Shown: positions 1 to 10,760 of the stretch, in pieces | How the letters are laid out: each line of letters starts with the position of its first letter | Numbering within the stretch: position 1 is the stretch's first letter | NCBI GenBank assembly: GCA_014529385.2 | Contig: CM043944.1 | Location: 61,273,248 to 61,335,247 of the forward strand | DNA: 62,000 bases | Origin: Adiantum capillus-veneris | Lineage: Eukaryota; Streptophyta; Polypodiopsida; Polypodiales; Pteridaceae | Direction of reading: 5' to 3' | Position numbers and translations under genes: made by a program | The notes under the pieces: model-generated | Told to the model about the DNA's origin: nothing | Databases searched by the model: none | What the model saw: the letters and a program-made list of their open reading frames with translations, nothing else

Positions 1-1124
1 GTTCCATACATAAATGAGGCATCCAATTGGTAAAGAGTGACATCAGCAGGATCACCAACATCATGAAGACTCAATTTCAAACCTGTTTCCATGGAAGTGG
101 CAATAGGTTTGCAATCCTCCAGTCCAAACTTACATAGCAATGTCTCTATGTAACTTTTCTGACACAAGGCAATACCACCATCACATTGCTTACACTGTAT
201 ACCCAAGTAATGATGCAACAGTCCCAAATCTTTCATCTTGAAAGTAGCATTCAAATCAGCCTTAAATTTAGCAATATGTCTCGCATTTGGTCCAGTGATC
301 AGCAAATCATCTACATAAAGAACCACAATGAGAAGTACATCACCCTCACGCCTCACATACAATGTGCTTTCTGTTGGACTGTTATGAAAGCCTTGTTTGA
401 CCAAATGAGTGTCCACTTTCTCATACCAAGCATGAGGAGATTGCTTCAACCCATACAAAGCCTTGTTACATTTGCACACTTTGTCCTCTTGTCCTTTCTT
501 GAAAAAACTGCGATGCTGCGTTACTTAAACTTCCTCAAATATGTCACCATTTAAGGAAGCAGTAACAATGTCTGATTGATGTACATCCCAACCAAAATGA
601 GCTGCCAGTGTACATAGAAAAGGAACAATAGTCATACGACAAGTGGGAGAAAAAGTTTCTTCATAATCTATGCCTTTTTGTTGTGCATAACCGTTTGCAA
701 CAAGTCGAGCCTTATGGCGATCAACCTTACCATCCGACTTGCATTTCAACTTGTAAACCCACTTTGTACCAATGGCCTTTTTGCCAGGAGGCAAATCACA
801 TAAATTCCATGTGTCATTTTCTATAAGTGCATCATATTCTGATTGCATGGCAGCCATCCAATTTTTTGAATTCTATGCTTCAAGAAAAGAGAGAGGCTCC
901 TCAACATCATGTAAGCTAGATACAGCCAAAGAATAACAATCTTATGCATAAGATGCACGGCGAGAGCCTGAACGAGTACTTTTAGACAAAGGTGCATCCA
1001 ATTTATTGTCACACAATGTATGCACCAACCATTTTGGCATACTGCTCATTTCCAGGCCTTTCCTCATCAAGTACATCATGTACATCTGCATCAGTAATAG
1101 GCTGATCTGTCCACACACCCACAC
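1..1124 (-). pseudogene. Ty1/copia pol fragment (linker and reverse transcriptase), decayed
   Basis: The minus strand encodes the RVT_2 type reverse transcriptase of plant Ty1/copia elements. At 525-857 the start of RT is readable (IENDTWNLCDLPPGKKAIG, then KARLVANGYAQQKGIDYEETF). After a frame break near 510-540 it continues as NKALYGLKQSPHAWYEKVD and reaches the catalytic YVDDLLITG at about 300-320. The frame then runs off the window edge. The stretch at 957-1070 reads as the variable linker upstream of RT. No integrase, gag or LTR is visible. At least one frameshift and several stops make it a dead fragment. Family assignment is secure; exact ends are approximate. Confidence 0.9.
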
Positions 1125-1169
1125 ACACCATGAGTGCTTCAGTTATTTATCCACCATAATCCCTACATG

Positions 1170-1182
1170 TGGTATCAGAGCC
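1170..1182 (+). other. Primer-binding-site-like sequence for initiator tRNA-Met
   Basis: TGGTATCAGAGCC matches the complement of the plant initiator tRNA-Met 3' end used by many copia elements. It follows CCCTACATG, which could be an LTR end. No plus-strand gag is recognisable downstream, so this is either the stub of a truncated element or a chance match. Confidence 0.4.
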
Positions 1183-3221
1183 TACATGGTGATTAGTTCC
1201 TCTTAATCACTTATCTACAATCATTCTCTCTCTAATAAGAATTGCTAAAACGATTCCAATTATCCATGCCTGGGCACGTTCTTAAATTTACTCCTTGAGC
1301 CACTACCCTCATGCTAATTGAAGTTGATTAGTGAACGCATTAAGTTTCACTTTGTATTTAGGATTGCATTTGCATTCTCATTTAGGATTGCATTGCATGG
1401 GTGATACCCCATTGCAGGCCATAACTGCAATTTTGAGGCCCCTCAAAGGAAGTGCTAGCAACAAATTAAGAAACACATCTATGTGTGTGTGTAACCACCG
1501 TCACAAGATTTTCAATCAAGCCCGCCCACACAGTTTTTGAGCTACACATTGCAAAATAATGCTTTGATTAAAATTCAAAGTTTTTTAAATTCCATTTTGC
1601 AATGCTCCTACACCACCTGCTATCCCCGGCCCCACCTTGCTGCTCATGCCTGCCTTAGCTATCCTCTACCCCTGTCTTTTGCAGGAAATCTCCACTAACT
1701 CTCCCTCTCCCTCTCCACCATAGCTAGTTCTTGCTTGTGAAAGTGAGTGAACATTGAATAGTAAGGGGGAGAGAGGGAAAGTAGCAGTTTGCACTTCAAT
1801 CATTGGCCATAGCCACATTTCGCAAGGGAGATGAAGGAGGTAAGATTTGTGCAAGGTAGAGAAGGACCAATTGTAGGCAACTTCAGATCCAATACCGGAA
1901 GTCTTACTCCCTTTGCATTGATTTTTTGCACAACCACTTCAAGAGCTCGCACCATCTACACCCAAATTGCTTGCGATATCATTGACCAGATCTACCTTTT
2001 CCTAAATTTGTTAATACGGTGTGTGAAAAGGGAGCTTCACAAAGCTCCCATGGCGTGTAGATCTATTTCTACACAGTGCCATTTTGTCAATGCCATTGCG
2101 AGATCTCCTTCTGTCACCTTGGGGCAACCTTGGGGCAACGCCAAGCCACCAAGCTAATCTGAAGTTGAAATGGTGGAGGTCAAAATTTGTTGCCTTGTGT
2201 GTTAGAGACCTTGCGTGCACAAGATCCTCCTTCCTCATAACCGATTCCTACTCCACAGCTCACACCCTTGCATGCACGCAAAAGCTACCCCCAATTGAGC
2301 TGAAGATTTGATACCAGTGGAAGTTGCAGAGTGAAGGAACTGTATGCTCCTCCTAGCCATCCCTATCTATTCATATAGACGGTCCCTGCACTAGGTTCCC
2401 ACGTTACTCTAGCCTTGGAAGGAAGTAAGTTTTAACCTCCTTTCCCTCTCAAGGTTACTGCATTCTTGAGGGCTACATTCTCCTCAAGCTTGCTGCATTC
2501 TCCTCAAGCTGAAGTTCTCCATTTCTTCATGGGCCTCACTAAACACCTCTAAAGATCTACAACATATCCTTCTGCTAGATCATCCCTCTTTCTTTCCTCA
2601 GCAGGTTTCTTGCTCCTTCTCCAATAATCTCTCTAGAGAGGATCTACTTCCCTCTCAAGCTTTGCAACATCATCTTCCCCATTAAGCCAACAAGCAGGTG
2701 GAGCAGTATAGCAGTAAGTGGCATCCTTCACCTTTGTGTACCATCTAGAATCCTGCTCTTTATATAGCTGAGAACATGGATGTGCAATGTCTGCTCATAA
2801 GTGTTTGTTTGCAAGTTGTGCCACTATTCCCCATGGAATCATCAGGTACTCGACGACCTAGGAGTGTCATTGAATCCATTTCATTCAGCAATGTACAAGA
2901 CGACACTAGATATTGGGTGACGATGGAGTTCAAACGAATGATGTGGGTGACAATGTAGCCCAGCTCAAGAGGTGCACACAAGGTCTCAAGGAGACATTTG
3001 GCTTCTCAAGAACACCATTGGAAGGGAAGGGTCATGGAGTTCAATCAAACACAAGACAGCAAGAGGCTTGCAAAGGTGCAATATGTGTGTGTTGCTTCAC
3101 AACTAAAGCTAGAGACAGCAGTGGCTCCATCGAGGTTTCTTGAAAACTGTAATTTACTCCTCTTTCAAGTTTTTAGCCACTACACAATGTTGCTTTTCTG
3201 CTTGATCTAGAGTACTGGAAC
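1183..3221. other. Region without recognisable genes
   Basis: Only short unrelated ORFs are present on both strands. The pyrimidine-rich, purine-poor plus strand could be decayed retroelement leader or the lost upstream part of the hAT copy that follows. I see no domain, repeat or RNA gene. Confidence 0.5.
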
Positions 3222-3700
3222 ATGGATTGTGATGAATTAGATAAGGAGGTGATTGAAGACTTCTATGATGTGGTAAGTAATTTCTACAACAATCCAAATG
3301 ATCAAGCCCAAGCAGTCACCGACCTAACAAAGTATAGGGTAAAGGATGGCCTTTTCAATTTGAAGTTTGTGCAAAACCTTGCATCAGAACAACCAACATG
3401 GAGATGGTGGCTCATGAATGGTGCTTTGGTGCCTACATTGCATTAATTAGCCGTTATGTTCTTGCATAATGTGCTACCAATTCAAATTTCGAGAGAAATT
3501 GGAGTACGTATAGCTATGTACACTCGACTATTCGTAATTGGCTTCTCAGTGATCGAGCCAAGAAATTGGTTTACTTATATTGCAATCACAAGCTACTTAG
3601 CAATATTCAATCAGAAAGGTACAAAGAAGATAGACCACGGTGGACTGTGGATATGAATGAAGATGACCAAGAGCAAGGGGAAGAGGTGATAGTCGAAGAA
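3222..3700 (+). pseudogene. hAT-family transposase, C-terminal dimerisation domain, broken
   Basis: The plus strand carries the C-terminal dimerisation region of a plant hAT transposase. The first part (3222-3446) ends in ASEQPTWRWWLMNGALVP, matching the WW..G...P block of Dimer_Tnp_hAT. After a stop and a frame change near 3446-3500 it resumes as FERNWSTYSYVHSTIRNWLL, then SDRAKKLVYLYCNHKLL. This is the family's ERNWS / HS..RN.L / LVY...N..LL signature. An acidic tail follows to about 3835. The DDE catalytic core, BED finger and terminal inverted repeats were not found, so only the 3' end of the gene survives. Confidence 0.85.
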
Positions 3701-4236
3701 CTTGAGTTCTTTGAGCTTGGTGGATGTACTTTTCTTGAATTGAATGCGAACCTTGAGGTGGATGATTCTCCTTGTACTTGGCCGCAAAGGACATTGTGGA
3801 GCGATCATGTAAACAGACATAGCGTTGTAGGTTAACACTTCATTGAGGTGCATAACAATTGAATATAATGCAAACCCTTTTTTTTGTGGCTTGAGGCCCA
3901 TGGACCAAGTGGCATACGAGAGCTTTTATTTTATTGCCATTTATCACGATAATCTGAGTATTGTCATTTATGAATTTAAAAAGTATCATAAATTTTGTTT
4001 GCAATTCCAATGGGAGACAAGCTACACTTTGTATTTATAACATTACTTTATGCACCAAGGAAGACTATCAAACCTTCACGGATCAATTTACCAACATTCA
4101 AAAAGTCACAACAAGTTTTACAAGGCTTAAATGTTCTTGCAAGGGAGACATATACAAGGATCATAAGATTCATTGCAATCCACTTCAGGCTAAGATGTTT
4201 ACAATTTACAAAGATAAATTCAAATTATCCAAAATA

Positions 4237-4290
<54 letters not shown>

Positions 4291-5474
4291 CAGTTGCCGC
4301 CAATAAGCGTTGATAGTCTTTCTCCATTTTGAACATGGAATACATAAGCTCCTCAATCGAAGCCTTGCAAATATGGAAGTCTTTTTTATTTACCATGTTT
4401 TGCATGAGACATGGAAAATGATGCATGTGGCCACAAGCTATTCTGTAGGGTCCACTCCAACTATGGAAAAAGTTGTCTACAAATTGGGCAAGGGCCCAGT
4501 GCATCCTCAGTGCGAGCTGGAGGTGGCCGCAATGTGTTAGGATGCTCGATCATTATCATGATCGATTTTTGTTGAACCCATTTCTCCATTTCACAAAGTT
4601 CATGCCTGAGCAGCTTGATACCTCTGTGTAACTCTTTGTTATTGCGGGGAGTCCCCTTCCCTCGTCATCTGTATGGAGGTACAAGGCTGTGTTTGCATTT
4701 CCTCCACAACATCATGTGTTTGCATAGTGGAGCCAGCCAATGCATATCTTAGCTCCTCTTGTGATATTGTGACTATCTCACTTCAGATATCCACTATGCT
4801 CTAATTGGGGGCTCTGTTGTTGAAGTCCACAGGCTCATTTTGAACAAATTGGACGTATAACATCTTTGAAAACCACAAGGGACAATCTGTGTGGTTTAGT
4901 GTACTCCCTGTGTATAATTTTAAAACTACAAAAAATAATTATTTAAAAAAAAGTTTACCAACTTAAAAACAAAGTAGTAAAAGAGCTTATGAAATTAAGC
5001 TAAAATCTATACCGTAATTTTTTGTGTTCCTTGTGAGGACTCTTTGGTTGGATACCTGAGGAAGCGGGACCGTTGAGGTTGTGGCCCTCTGGGAATTTTG
5101 GTATCCCGCCGGGGCTCAACGAGCTACAGAGCTATACCGGTGGGCAAATCTCACCGAGCCTCCCGGTCTCCTTCAAGTCACCATGCCATTTTTTGTGAAT
5201 GTGAAGACTTGTGAATTGAGAATTTTGTTAATTAACAGCGTGATCACAAAAAAGAATACATGATCACGTGAATTTGAAATCCCTGCTATTTAGGCATGTA
5301 CGTGTGCTCGACTATCTGCACGCAAGCATGACTGTTTACAATTTGTACATGTTGCATCTTTTTAAAAACTTGAAACCACTTTGCAAAGCTCCCATATGCA
5401 TGTATTTACATCTTTTTGTGCATATGACCATACATATACACGCTACTTTGCATAAGCCAAAAGCGGTCTATCAT
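3701..5474. other. Gene-free region containing a (CT) tract
   Basis: Apart from the acidic end of the hAT reading frame (to about 3835) and the (CT) microsatellite, I see only short ORFs with no recognisable domain. It may be non-coding sequence of decayed elements. Confidence 0.5.
4239..4288. repeat. (CT)25 microsatellite
   Basis: Uninterrupted CT dinucleotides, 50 bp. It gives spurious Ser-Leu and Arg-Glu ORFs on the two strands. Confidence 0.97.
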
Positions 5475-5582
5475 CGTTTTTACTCCTTCATACTCTAGTG
5501 GTAGGGTGGTGTTTCCTTCTTCTCCTTCGCAATAGTCACCCACCTTATTCATTGGTACATGCTTCAAATTTGGTCTCTCGGA
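5475..5582 (-). pseudogene. Fragment of a Ty3 Gag-protease polyprotein (protease entry region)
   Basis: The minus frame reads VPMNKVGDYCEGEEGNTTLP and then LEYEGVKT. This is close to element A (VPLNKVGEYCEGEDGNATLP, then VEYNGIETKAILDNGAG) and more distant from element E. The similarity stops just before the catalytic Asp and unrelated sequence follows. It is therefore a truncated piece of protease 1. It lies immediately downstream, on the same strand, of the truncated leader at 5685-5969, so it may be the remnant of the next copy in the tandem chain. Confidence 0.7.
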
Positions 5583-5684
5583 TTGAGTTTTAACCATGTT
5601 GTCATATGAGGCTTTGTTACGTAAAGGGATTTTCAAATCCCATCTTTTCTAGGTGTTTGCCCATTTGGCCCCATAGATGTTGTG

Positions 5685-5969
5685 CACAGAAAATGCAGAA
5701 AATTGAAGAAATTGGAACTTGATAGAAAATTTAACACAGAAAACGCAAAAAATTGCAGAAATTGAAGCTTGACAGAAAATGCAAAAACGCAAGAAATGCT
5801 AACTGTGCACTGCAAACCAGAAAACATAGAAAACGCAAAAAACAGAAATCTCCACACAACTACACACCCTCATTCCCTGCCTTTCCTATGATAGAAATTG
5901 CACCACAAGAAAGCGTAAAGTGCTAACCGAGCTTAGTGTAGGGCATATCCCCGGCAACGGCGCCAAAAA
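5685..5969 (-). repeat. Second copy of element E's PBS and leader, truncated
   Basis: This stretch matches 13.9-14.17 kb, i.e. the leader that follows the 5' LTR of element E. It includes the same tRNA-Asp PBS at 5948-5965 and the low-complexity GCAGAAATTG-type repeats. Similarity ends at about 5685. A 3' LTR should not be followed by a PBS and leader, so LTR 5970-6565 is shared with a further head-to-tail copy whose body is lost. Confidence 0.8.
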
Positions 5970-6219
5970 TGTGCGCTCCTTGCCGCACTGTCGAAGCAAG
6001 GGACTTGCCAATACACCGTGTGCGAGCCACAAACGGCTCCAAGCACACAATAAGCCTAAACTAGCAAGCTCAAGAGAGCAAAGGGTGTGTCACTCACCGC
6101 TCTACACTCGCCTTCGTGGTGGATTCCTCGCTGCGATGAAGAAGAAGCTGCAGTCGTGCCGCGCTCAACCACCTCGCCGCCGTCGTGCCTTCGTAATGCT
6201 CGATCGCACACACACTCTC

Positions 6220-6261
<42 letters not shown>

Positions 6262-6565
6262 GAGGAGGTGAAGAAGAAGAAGATGGAGATGGAGCAAGAG
6301 CACTCTTCTATTGCACAAATGAGAGAATGAGTAAAAATTAGGTTTAGTTGGCTTTTATATGAGTTCACCCCATTCACACTTGGGCGCCCATGCTTAGCCA
6401 ACTAATCCCTTGAATGTCCCAGTTAGAGTGCGCCTCTCATCGACGATCACTCTTACCCTTTTCCTATTGGTCCGACAAGCCCGGTACCTGACTCTACCAA
6501 ATACATAATACGGTTACGGTGTCCGTCGTAGGCGATAGGGTGTCCGTGTGCCGTGAGGGTTAACA
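5970..6565 (-). repeat. 3' LTR of element E
   Basis: 596 bp, the same length as and nearly identical to 14177-14772. It begins TGTTAACCC directly after the polypurine tract and ends in CA. It carries a TATA-type motif CATATAAAAG (6352-6361 on minus) and adjoining CT and CA tracts (about 6211-6260). Confidence 0.9.
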
Positions 6566-6578
6566 TGCCCCCCTTCCT
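6566..6578 (-). other. Polypurine tract of element E
   Basis: The minus strand reads AGGAAGGGGGGCA and then the LTR start TGTTAACC. This is the expected plus-strand primer position next to the 3' LTR. Unlike elements A, D, B and C, no clear hairpin precedes it. Confidence 0.85.
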
Positions 6579-8192
6579 GCTGTAGATTTTGTCCTCGGAA
6601 GCTATTGAGGTGAAGCTGGTTCGTCGAGGTGGAAGAGCATTTGAGATGAATGTCCTTAGCCTTCTTCAGTCACTGCAAAATCAAACAACATTGGCACAGT
6701 AATTGCATTCTCTTAAAAAGCATATGCAGTTTTAGGTAGACAAATTGATTGGTAAAAGAATTTCAAACAATTTGTTAGCAATGAACATTAAATTGCAATG
6801 TAATCAAATGCATAAACAGATTTAAAGGTAAAAAATTAAACAAGTCCGGGGTCGCTGATTTAACGGTCAAAAGGCACTAGAGATCGAATATTAATACCAT
6901 GGGTAAGCTTCTTAATTTTCTATGGTCAATTAAGTTGTTTAATCGCGAGAGCCGAGTATTCATGTTCGAGGGCTGACTAGAGGCTATATCTAGAAAACCT
7001 TGTAGTTAAGCTACCATAAAAGGAATTTCTCATGAAATCATCGCCTGACTGATTACTTTTTCTTTGACCCCCCAAAGTCTTTTCACATTGATTCAATTAT
7101 GATGTGTGTGCTTATTTTGTATGCCTTGGGTTTTTTGCTTTTCAAGGAAAAGCGCCCACACTGGGAACCTCTAGGGCTCAAGTACCATAGGCGATACATG
7201 TGAGTGAAGTACCAATTCAAGCTGAGATTTCTCTTCCAGCGTAAGATTTTACATTGTGGCACTTTGATTTTTTGTTTGTTCATTTTCAACATTTTAATTT
7301 TGTAACTTTGGGGGGTCATATAACATTGTTACCCTCCCCAGGCTCATCACATTAGTAAACTCCCTTTATAATACTTAAACTAAAGGTCACTAGGGTTAAG
7401 CCCACTAGAAAGCCCTAGTACATTTCATACAATGCTGCCTAAATCGGATTAAGAACCTAAGTAACCATTGCTTATTAGGAAGGCATTCCCCATGGTATTA
7501 AGAGAAGATTTCTAATACCTAGCTTGGTCAAACTAGCTTAGTCGGACTGCTTGATTTTTACACCTAAACAAGTGATTATGACAAAACATTACATTGAATT
7601 AAATGTTTGATACTAAGCCAATGCGCTGAATATTATGCTACCAATCACAATCAAAGCAGACAAACATGGATGCAAAAAGATAAGGGCAATGCTAATGGGC
7701 ATAAAACACCTGTTTGTGTCGATGGTCGCGCTTGATTTGAAGTGTGAACGAGAGAAAGGTTCCATGAAGGTCCAAATCCTATCAATAGCAACACGCTCCT
7801 GTACACACTAGGAAACAAAAGGAATACCTCCAGGAGGCACATTAGTGGGAAAAGAGATCTTTGCTAATCACTCAACTTTAAAACAGAAACACTCCTATCG
7901 TACTAATCTTACCTACCCTCCATCACTCAAGTGATGAGGATCAAAGGTGTTTTATGGCATAGGTTTCTGTTTCACTGTACCAGATGTGAATGTGTAGGTC
8001 TGAGTCAATGTTTTAACTTTAATGTGCATACTCGTTTGCTAATTGCTCTTGCTCTTTTTTTTTTTTTTTGTGAGTATAAAGATTTATATGTACATTCACT
8101 AAGATCGGAGATTAAGAGGTCAGGGAGAAAGGTTGAGAGGGAAACAAATGAATGATGACTGTCAGCAAACACTCCCCCCTTCCTTGGGTAGA
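6579..8192 (-). other. 3' untranslated internal region of element E
   Basis: About 1.6 kb between the stop of the tail ORF and the polypurine tract, with no ORF or domain on either strand. A T13 run lies near 8059-8071. Its length equals a missing gene of moderate size, but nothing recognisable remains. Confidence 0.6.
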
Positions 8193-10760
8193 TCATACCA
8201 TTTGAAATGAGCTTGTCACCCTTTGAAACCAATTGTTACAGTTGGTAATAGGTGAGGATTTTTGCCAGTAGTTTTCTATTACCCTAGGTGCCTCGTCAAG
8301 TTGCAACGGTGGTAAGGTACTCTCCCAGGATCGAACTTGAAGTGGTTCATCAGGTGATTCTTGAACACTGGGAGGTGTGGATTCTTTTGTAGCTTCATGG
8401 AGGTCCACTACTATAGATGGAGGCGGTGTAGAAGCTTTTACCTCTATGGATGTATTACATGAGGAGCTAGAAGCTTCATGGGACTCCCCCCTTCCTGAGC
8501 TAGGTGGAAAAAATCGTTCTTTCTTTGGTACCCAAACTAGCTCGGGAGCGGGTGTGTAGCATTCTGTGATTTTTTTCTTTCCACGATCATTGGTTTGTTT
8601 TGGAGCTACGGGATTGGGCTCACTTGGGTCAGGTGATAGGTAAGAGCACAATCTACGTTTTGGCACCCAGATTTGATCATTTCCTTGATAGTAGCCTTGG
8701 GCTTCCAATAGTCGTTTAGGGATCCATCGCAACATTTTCTTACTTTTCTTGGAGCGAGTGGTACGTTTCTTACAAGGCTTCTGTTTTTTAGCACTAGCTA
8801 TGGTCACCAAAGAAGCTTTAGGGACCCACTTGTATGTTTTCTTCGTTACATTAGGATGAGTCTTGTCAGAAGCGATATGCATTGCTTGTAGCATATTTAA
8901 GGGTATAGGCATTTCATCCCCCTCAGGTGTTACCCAGGTCGTCCCCCTATTTCCCCAAGTGTCTATGGTTGATGCTAGGTGGACCCAATCCACATTGTCC
9001 GACTCAGTCATCCCAGGTAGGATATCCATATAAGGAGAATCTTTGCCAATGTCTGTATCCTTCTTACAAGTGTAACAATATTGTAGTGGGGCCAAGTGAA
9101 CTGTGGTGTCAGAGCGATGATCAATAATGGTTTTACTCCCTAAGGGGTGTACCTTACCAGTCACAAAATCCACTCTAAGGACAGAGTCTTGGAATTGCAA
9201 ATAGACATGATTTTTAGACCAATCATGAACCATTTGTGCTTCCCTCATGAATGGTCGTCCTAAAATCATTTCATATGACATAAGGTGTTTAGAGAAATCC
9301 ATTACAATGAACGTATGTCGTACCTTGTGTCCTAGAACTTTGATCTTAAGATCCTTGAGCATCCCCATAGGTTTGGCTATGGTACCATTTGCCATCTTTA
9401 CCACAATGTTAGTAACACTGAGGCGGGGTTTTCCCATGGATTCCCAACAATCTTTTGTAACGATGCTAACTCCCGCACCACCATCAAGAATTCCCTTTAT
9501 AGTTAATCCCTTGGTAGTGATGGGTAGGGTCGCATTAGACTCGTCGCCTTCAAAATACTGCCCTAATTCGTTAATGGGTACCTCGATCACAGACTCGTGT
9601 CCATCTAAGTCAAGTGATTGCACATGATTTTCCTCATCAATCATAATCGAGTCAGGCCTATTTGGTTGCGCAAACTGCGGTAATCCCGTTCGTAGCTCTC
9701 TGTTAAGGAATGCTCGAAGTGCAAGGAATAACTCAGGATCTCCATACAGCTTTGCTATGATCGTGGTTCGGACCTCAGAAGACATGAAGTCCACTAGTTT
9801 GGCAACATTCATTGGCGTTTTGCAGGGTGTAGGTCCTTGACTAGGAACTGGTGAGGATGGAATCTCATATTCCTCAATGGGATCAGGTATTCCTTCGTTA
9901 AACATCCTTTCCAACAAGAAGGGTGTATGCTCACTTTCTGATGTCCCATCCTCACTCCCTTCTTGGATGATACTAGATATGGCTAACGGTCTATGGTTCA
10001 TGTGGGGTGGATGAACTTGCGTGGGAAACACTGTGTCATGAATTTTGACCTGCATGGGTTCTGGTTCTAGTTTCCTTTGAGTCTCCTCCACTAAACCTCT
10101 TAGATGTTTCACCTGCTCAATCTCGTCTACTGGGTTTGGGTACGTCCCAATCTTCTTTTTACGATTCTTCCCTTTTTGCCCCTGCGGTTTATCTTGGGGG
10201 TCTTGGATTGGATTTGGAAACACTTGTGGTGTTTTCAGAGGCTCTTTATGATTTTCTCTTATTCGGTTTTCATTTGGTTCCATGTTACGGTTTTCTTTGT
10301 CGGTCTTTCCCTTTGTGGTATTGGTTCTAGTCTCCATTGTCTCGACTGAATCTAAATCATCCTCGAGGTCATTCATATACACGGGGTCATCTCCTGTTCC
10401 TATGTTTGTTTTGGAACTTGGCTTTGAATTTTCCGTATTCTGCGACTTCTTCCTTCGTGTCTTCTTTTTCTTTGCTTGGATAACTGACGCGGTGTCTCTC
10501 TCTTCGAGGATATGGCCTGGCCCTTGAAGCATGGACCGGGTAATCGCATAAGCGGGTGCGACGGGTGGTATTGGCGATGTCACACTAGCAATTTCGACCA
10601 AATTCAGGGGTGTGATTTTAGGCGCATTTGGGTTATAGGGGCATTGGGCAATCAAGTGATCTATGCCACAACGATTACATGTGAGTATTGGCATTGCAGA
10701 CGTGCTCCCTTGATTCATTTGCATCTGTGCAGCATTATTTTGCAGCAATAGGGCACTCCG
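8193..10760 (-). CDS. Element E protease 1 and Trp-motif tail (pro region)
   Basis: The frame is open over 914 codons, of which roughly the first 57 overlap gag out of frame. In order: a zinc knuckle CNRCGIDHLIAQC; a basic/acidic hinge; the conserved lead-in VPINELGQYFEGDESNATLP; a retropepsin-like domain with active site LDGGAG (9471-9485) and ILGRPFMREAQMVHDW; a conserved block with DWVHLASTID and MPIPLNMLQAM; then Trp motifs YKWVPK, LRWIPKRLLEAQGYYQGN with IWVPK, and LVWVPK. The active site is D-G-G rather than D-S/T-G. The protein would mature Gag if active; the tail's role is unknown. Reaching this frame from gag needs a +1 shift near 10740. No RT follows. Confidence 0.85.
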   Translation of the reverse strand, partial: RSALLLQNNAAQMQMNQGSTSAMPILTCNRCGIDHLIAQCPYNPNAPKITPLNLVEIASVTSPIPPVAPAYAITRSMLQGPGHILEERDTASVIQAKKKKTRRKKSQNTENSKPSSKTNIGTGDDPVYMNDLEDDLDSVETMETRTNTTKGKTDKENRNMEPNENRIRENHKEPLKTPQVFPNPIQDPQDKPQGQKGKNRKKKIGTYPNPVDEIEQVKHLRGLVEETQRKLEPEPMQVKIHDTVFPTQVHPPHMNHRPLAISSIIQEGSEDGTSESEHTPFLLERMFNEGIPDPIEEYEIPSSPVPSQGPTPCKTPMNVAKLVDFMSSEVRTTIIAKLYGDPELFLALRAFLNRELRTGLPQFAQPNRPDSIMIDEENHVQSLDLDGHESVIEVPINELGQYFEGDESNATLPITTKGLTIKGILDGGAGVSIVTKDCWESMGKPRLSVTNIVVKMANGTIAKPMGMLKDLKIKVLGHKVRHTFIVMDFSKHLMSYEMILGRPFMREAQMVHDWSKNHVYLQFQDSVLRVDFVTGKVHPLGSKTIIDHRSDTTVHLAPLQYCYTCKKDTDIGKDSPYMDILPGMTESDNVDWVHLASTIDTWGNRGTTWVTPEGDEMPIPLNMLQAMHIASDKTHPNVTKKTYKWVPKASLVTIASAKKQKPCKKRTTRSKKSKKMLRWIPKRLLEAQGYYQGNDQIWVPKRRLCSYLSPDPSEPNPVAPKQTNDRGKKKITECYTPAPELVWVPKKERFFPPSSGRGESHEASSSSCNTSIEVKASTPPPSIVVDLHEATKESTPPSVQESPDEPLQVRSWESTLPPLQLDEAPRVIENYWQKSSPITNCNNWFQRVTSSFQMV

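Noticed and set aside
4220-4504. ORFs over CT, GA and CA tracts (also near 6.2, 14.4, 25.9, 41.6 and 49.1 kb)
   Set aside because: They are Ser-Leu, Arg-Glu, His-Thr or Cys-Val runs caused by dinucleotide repeats.
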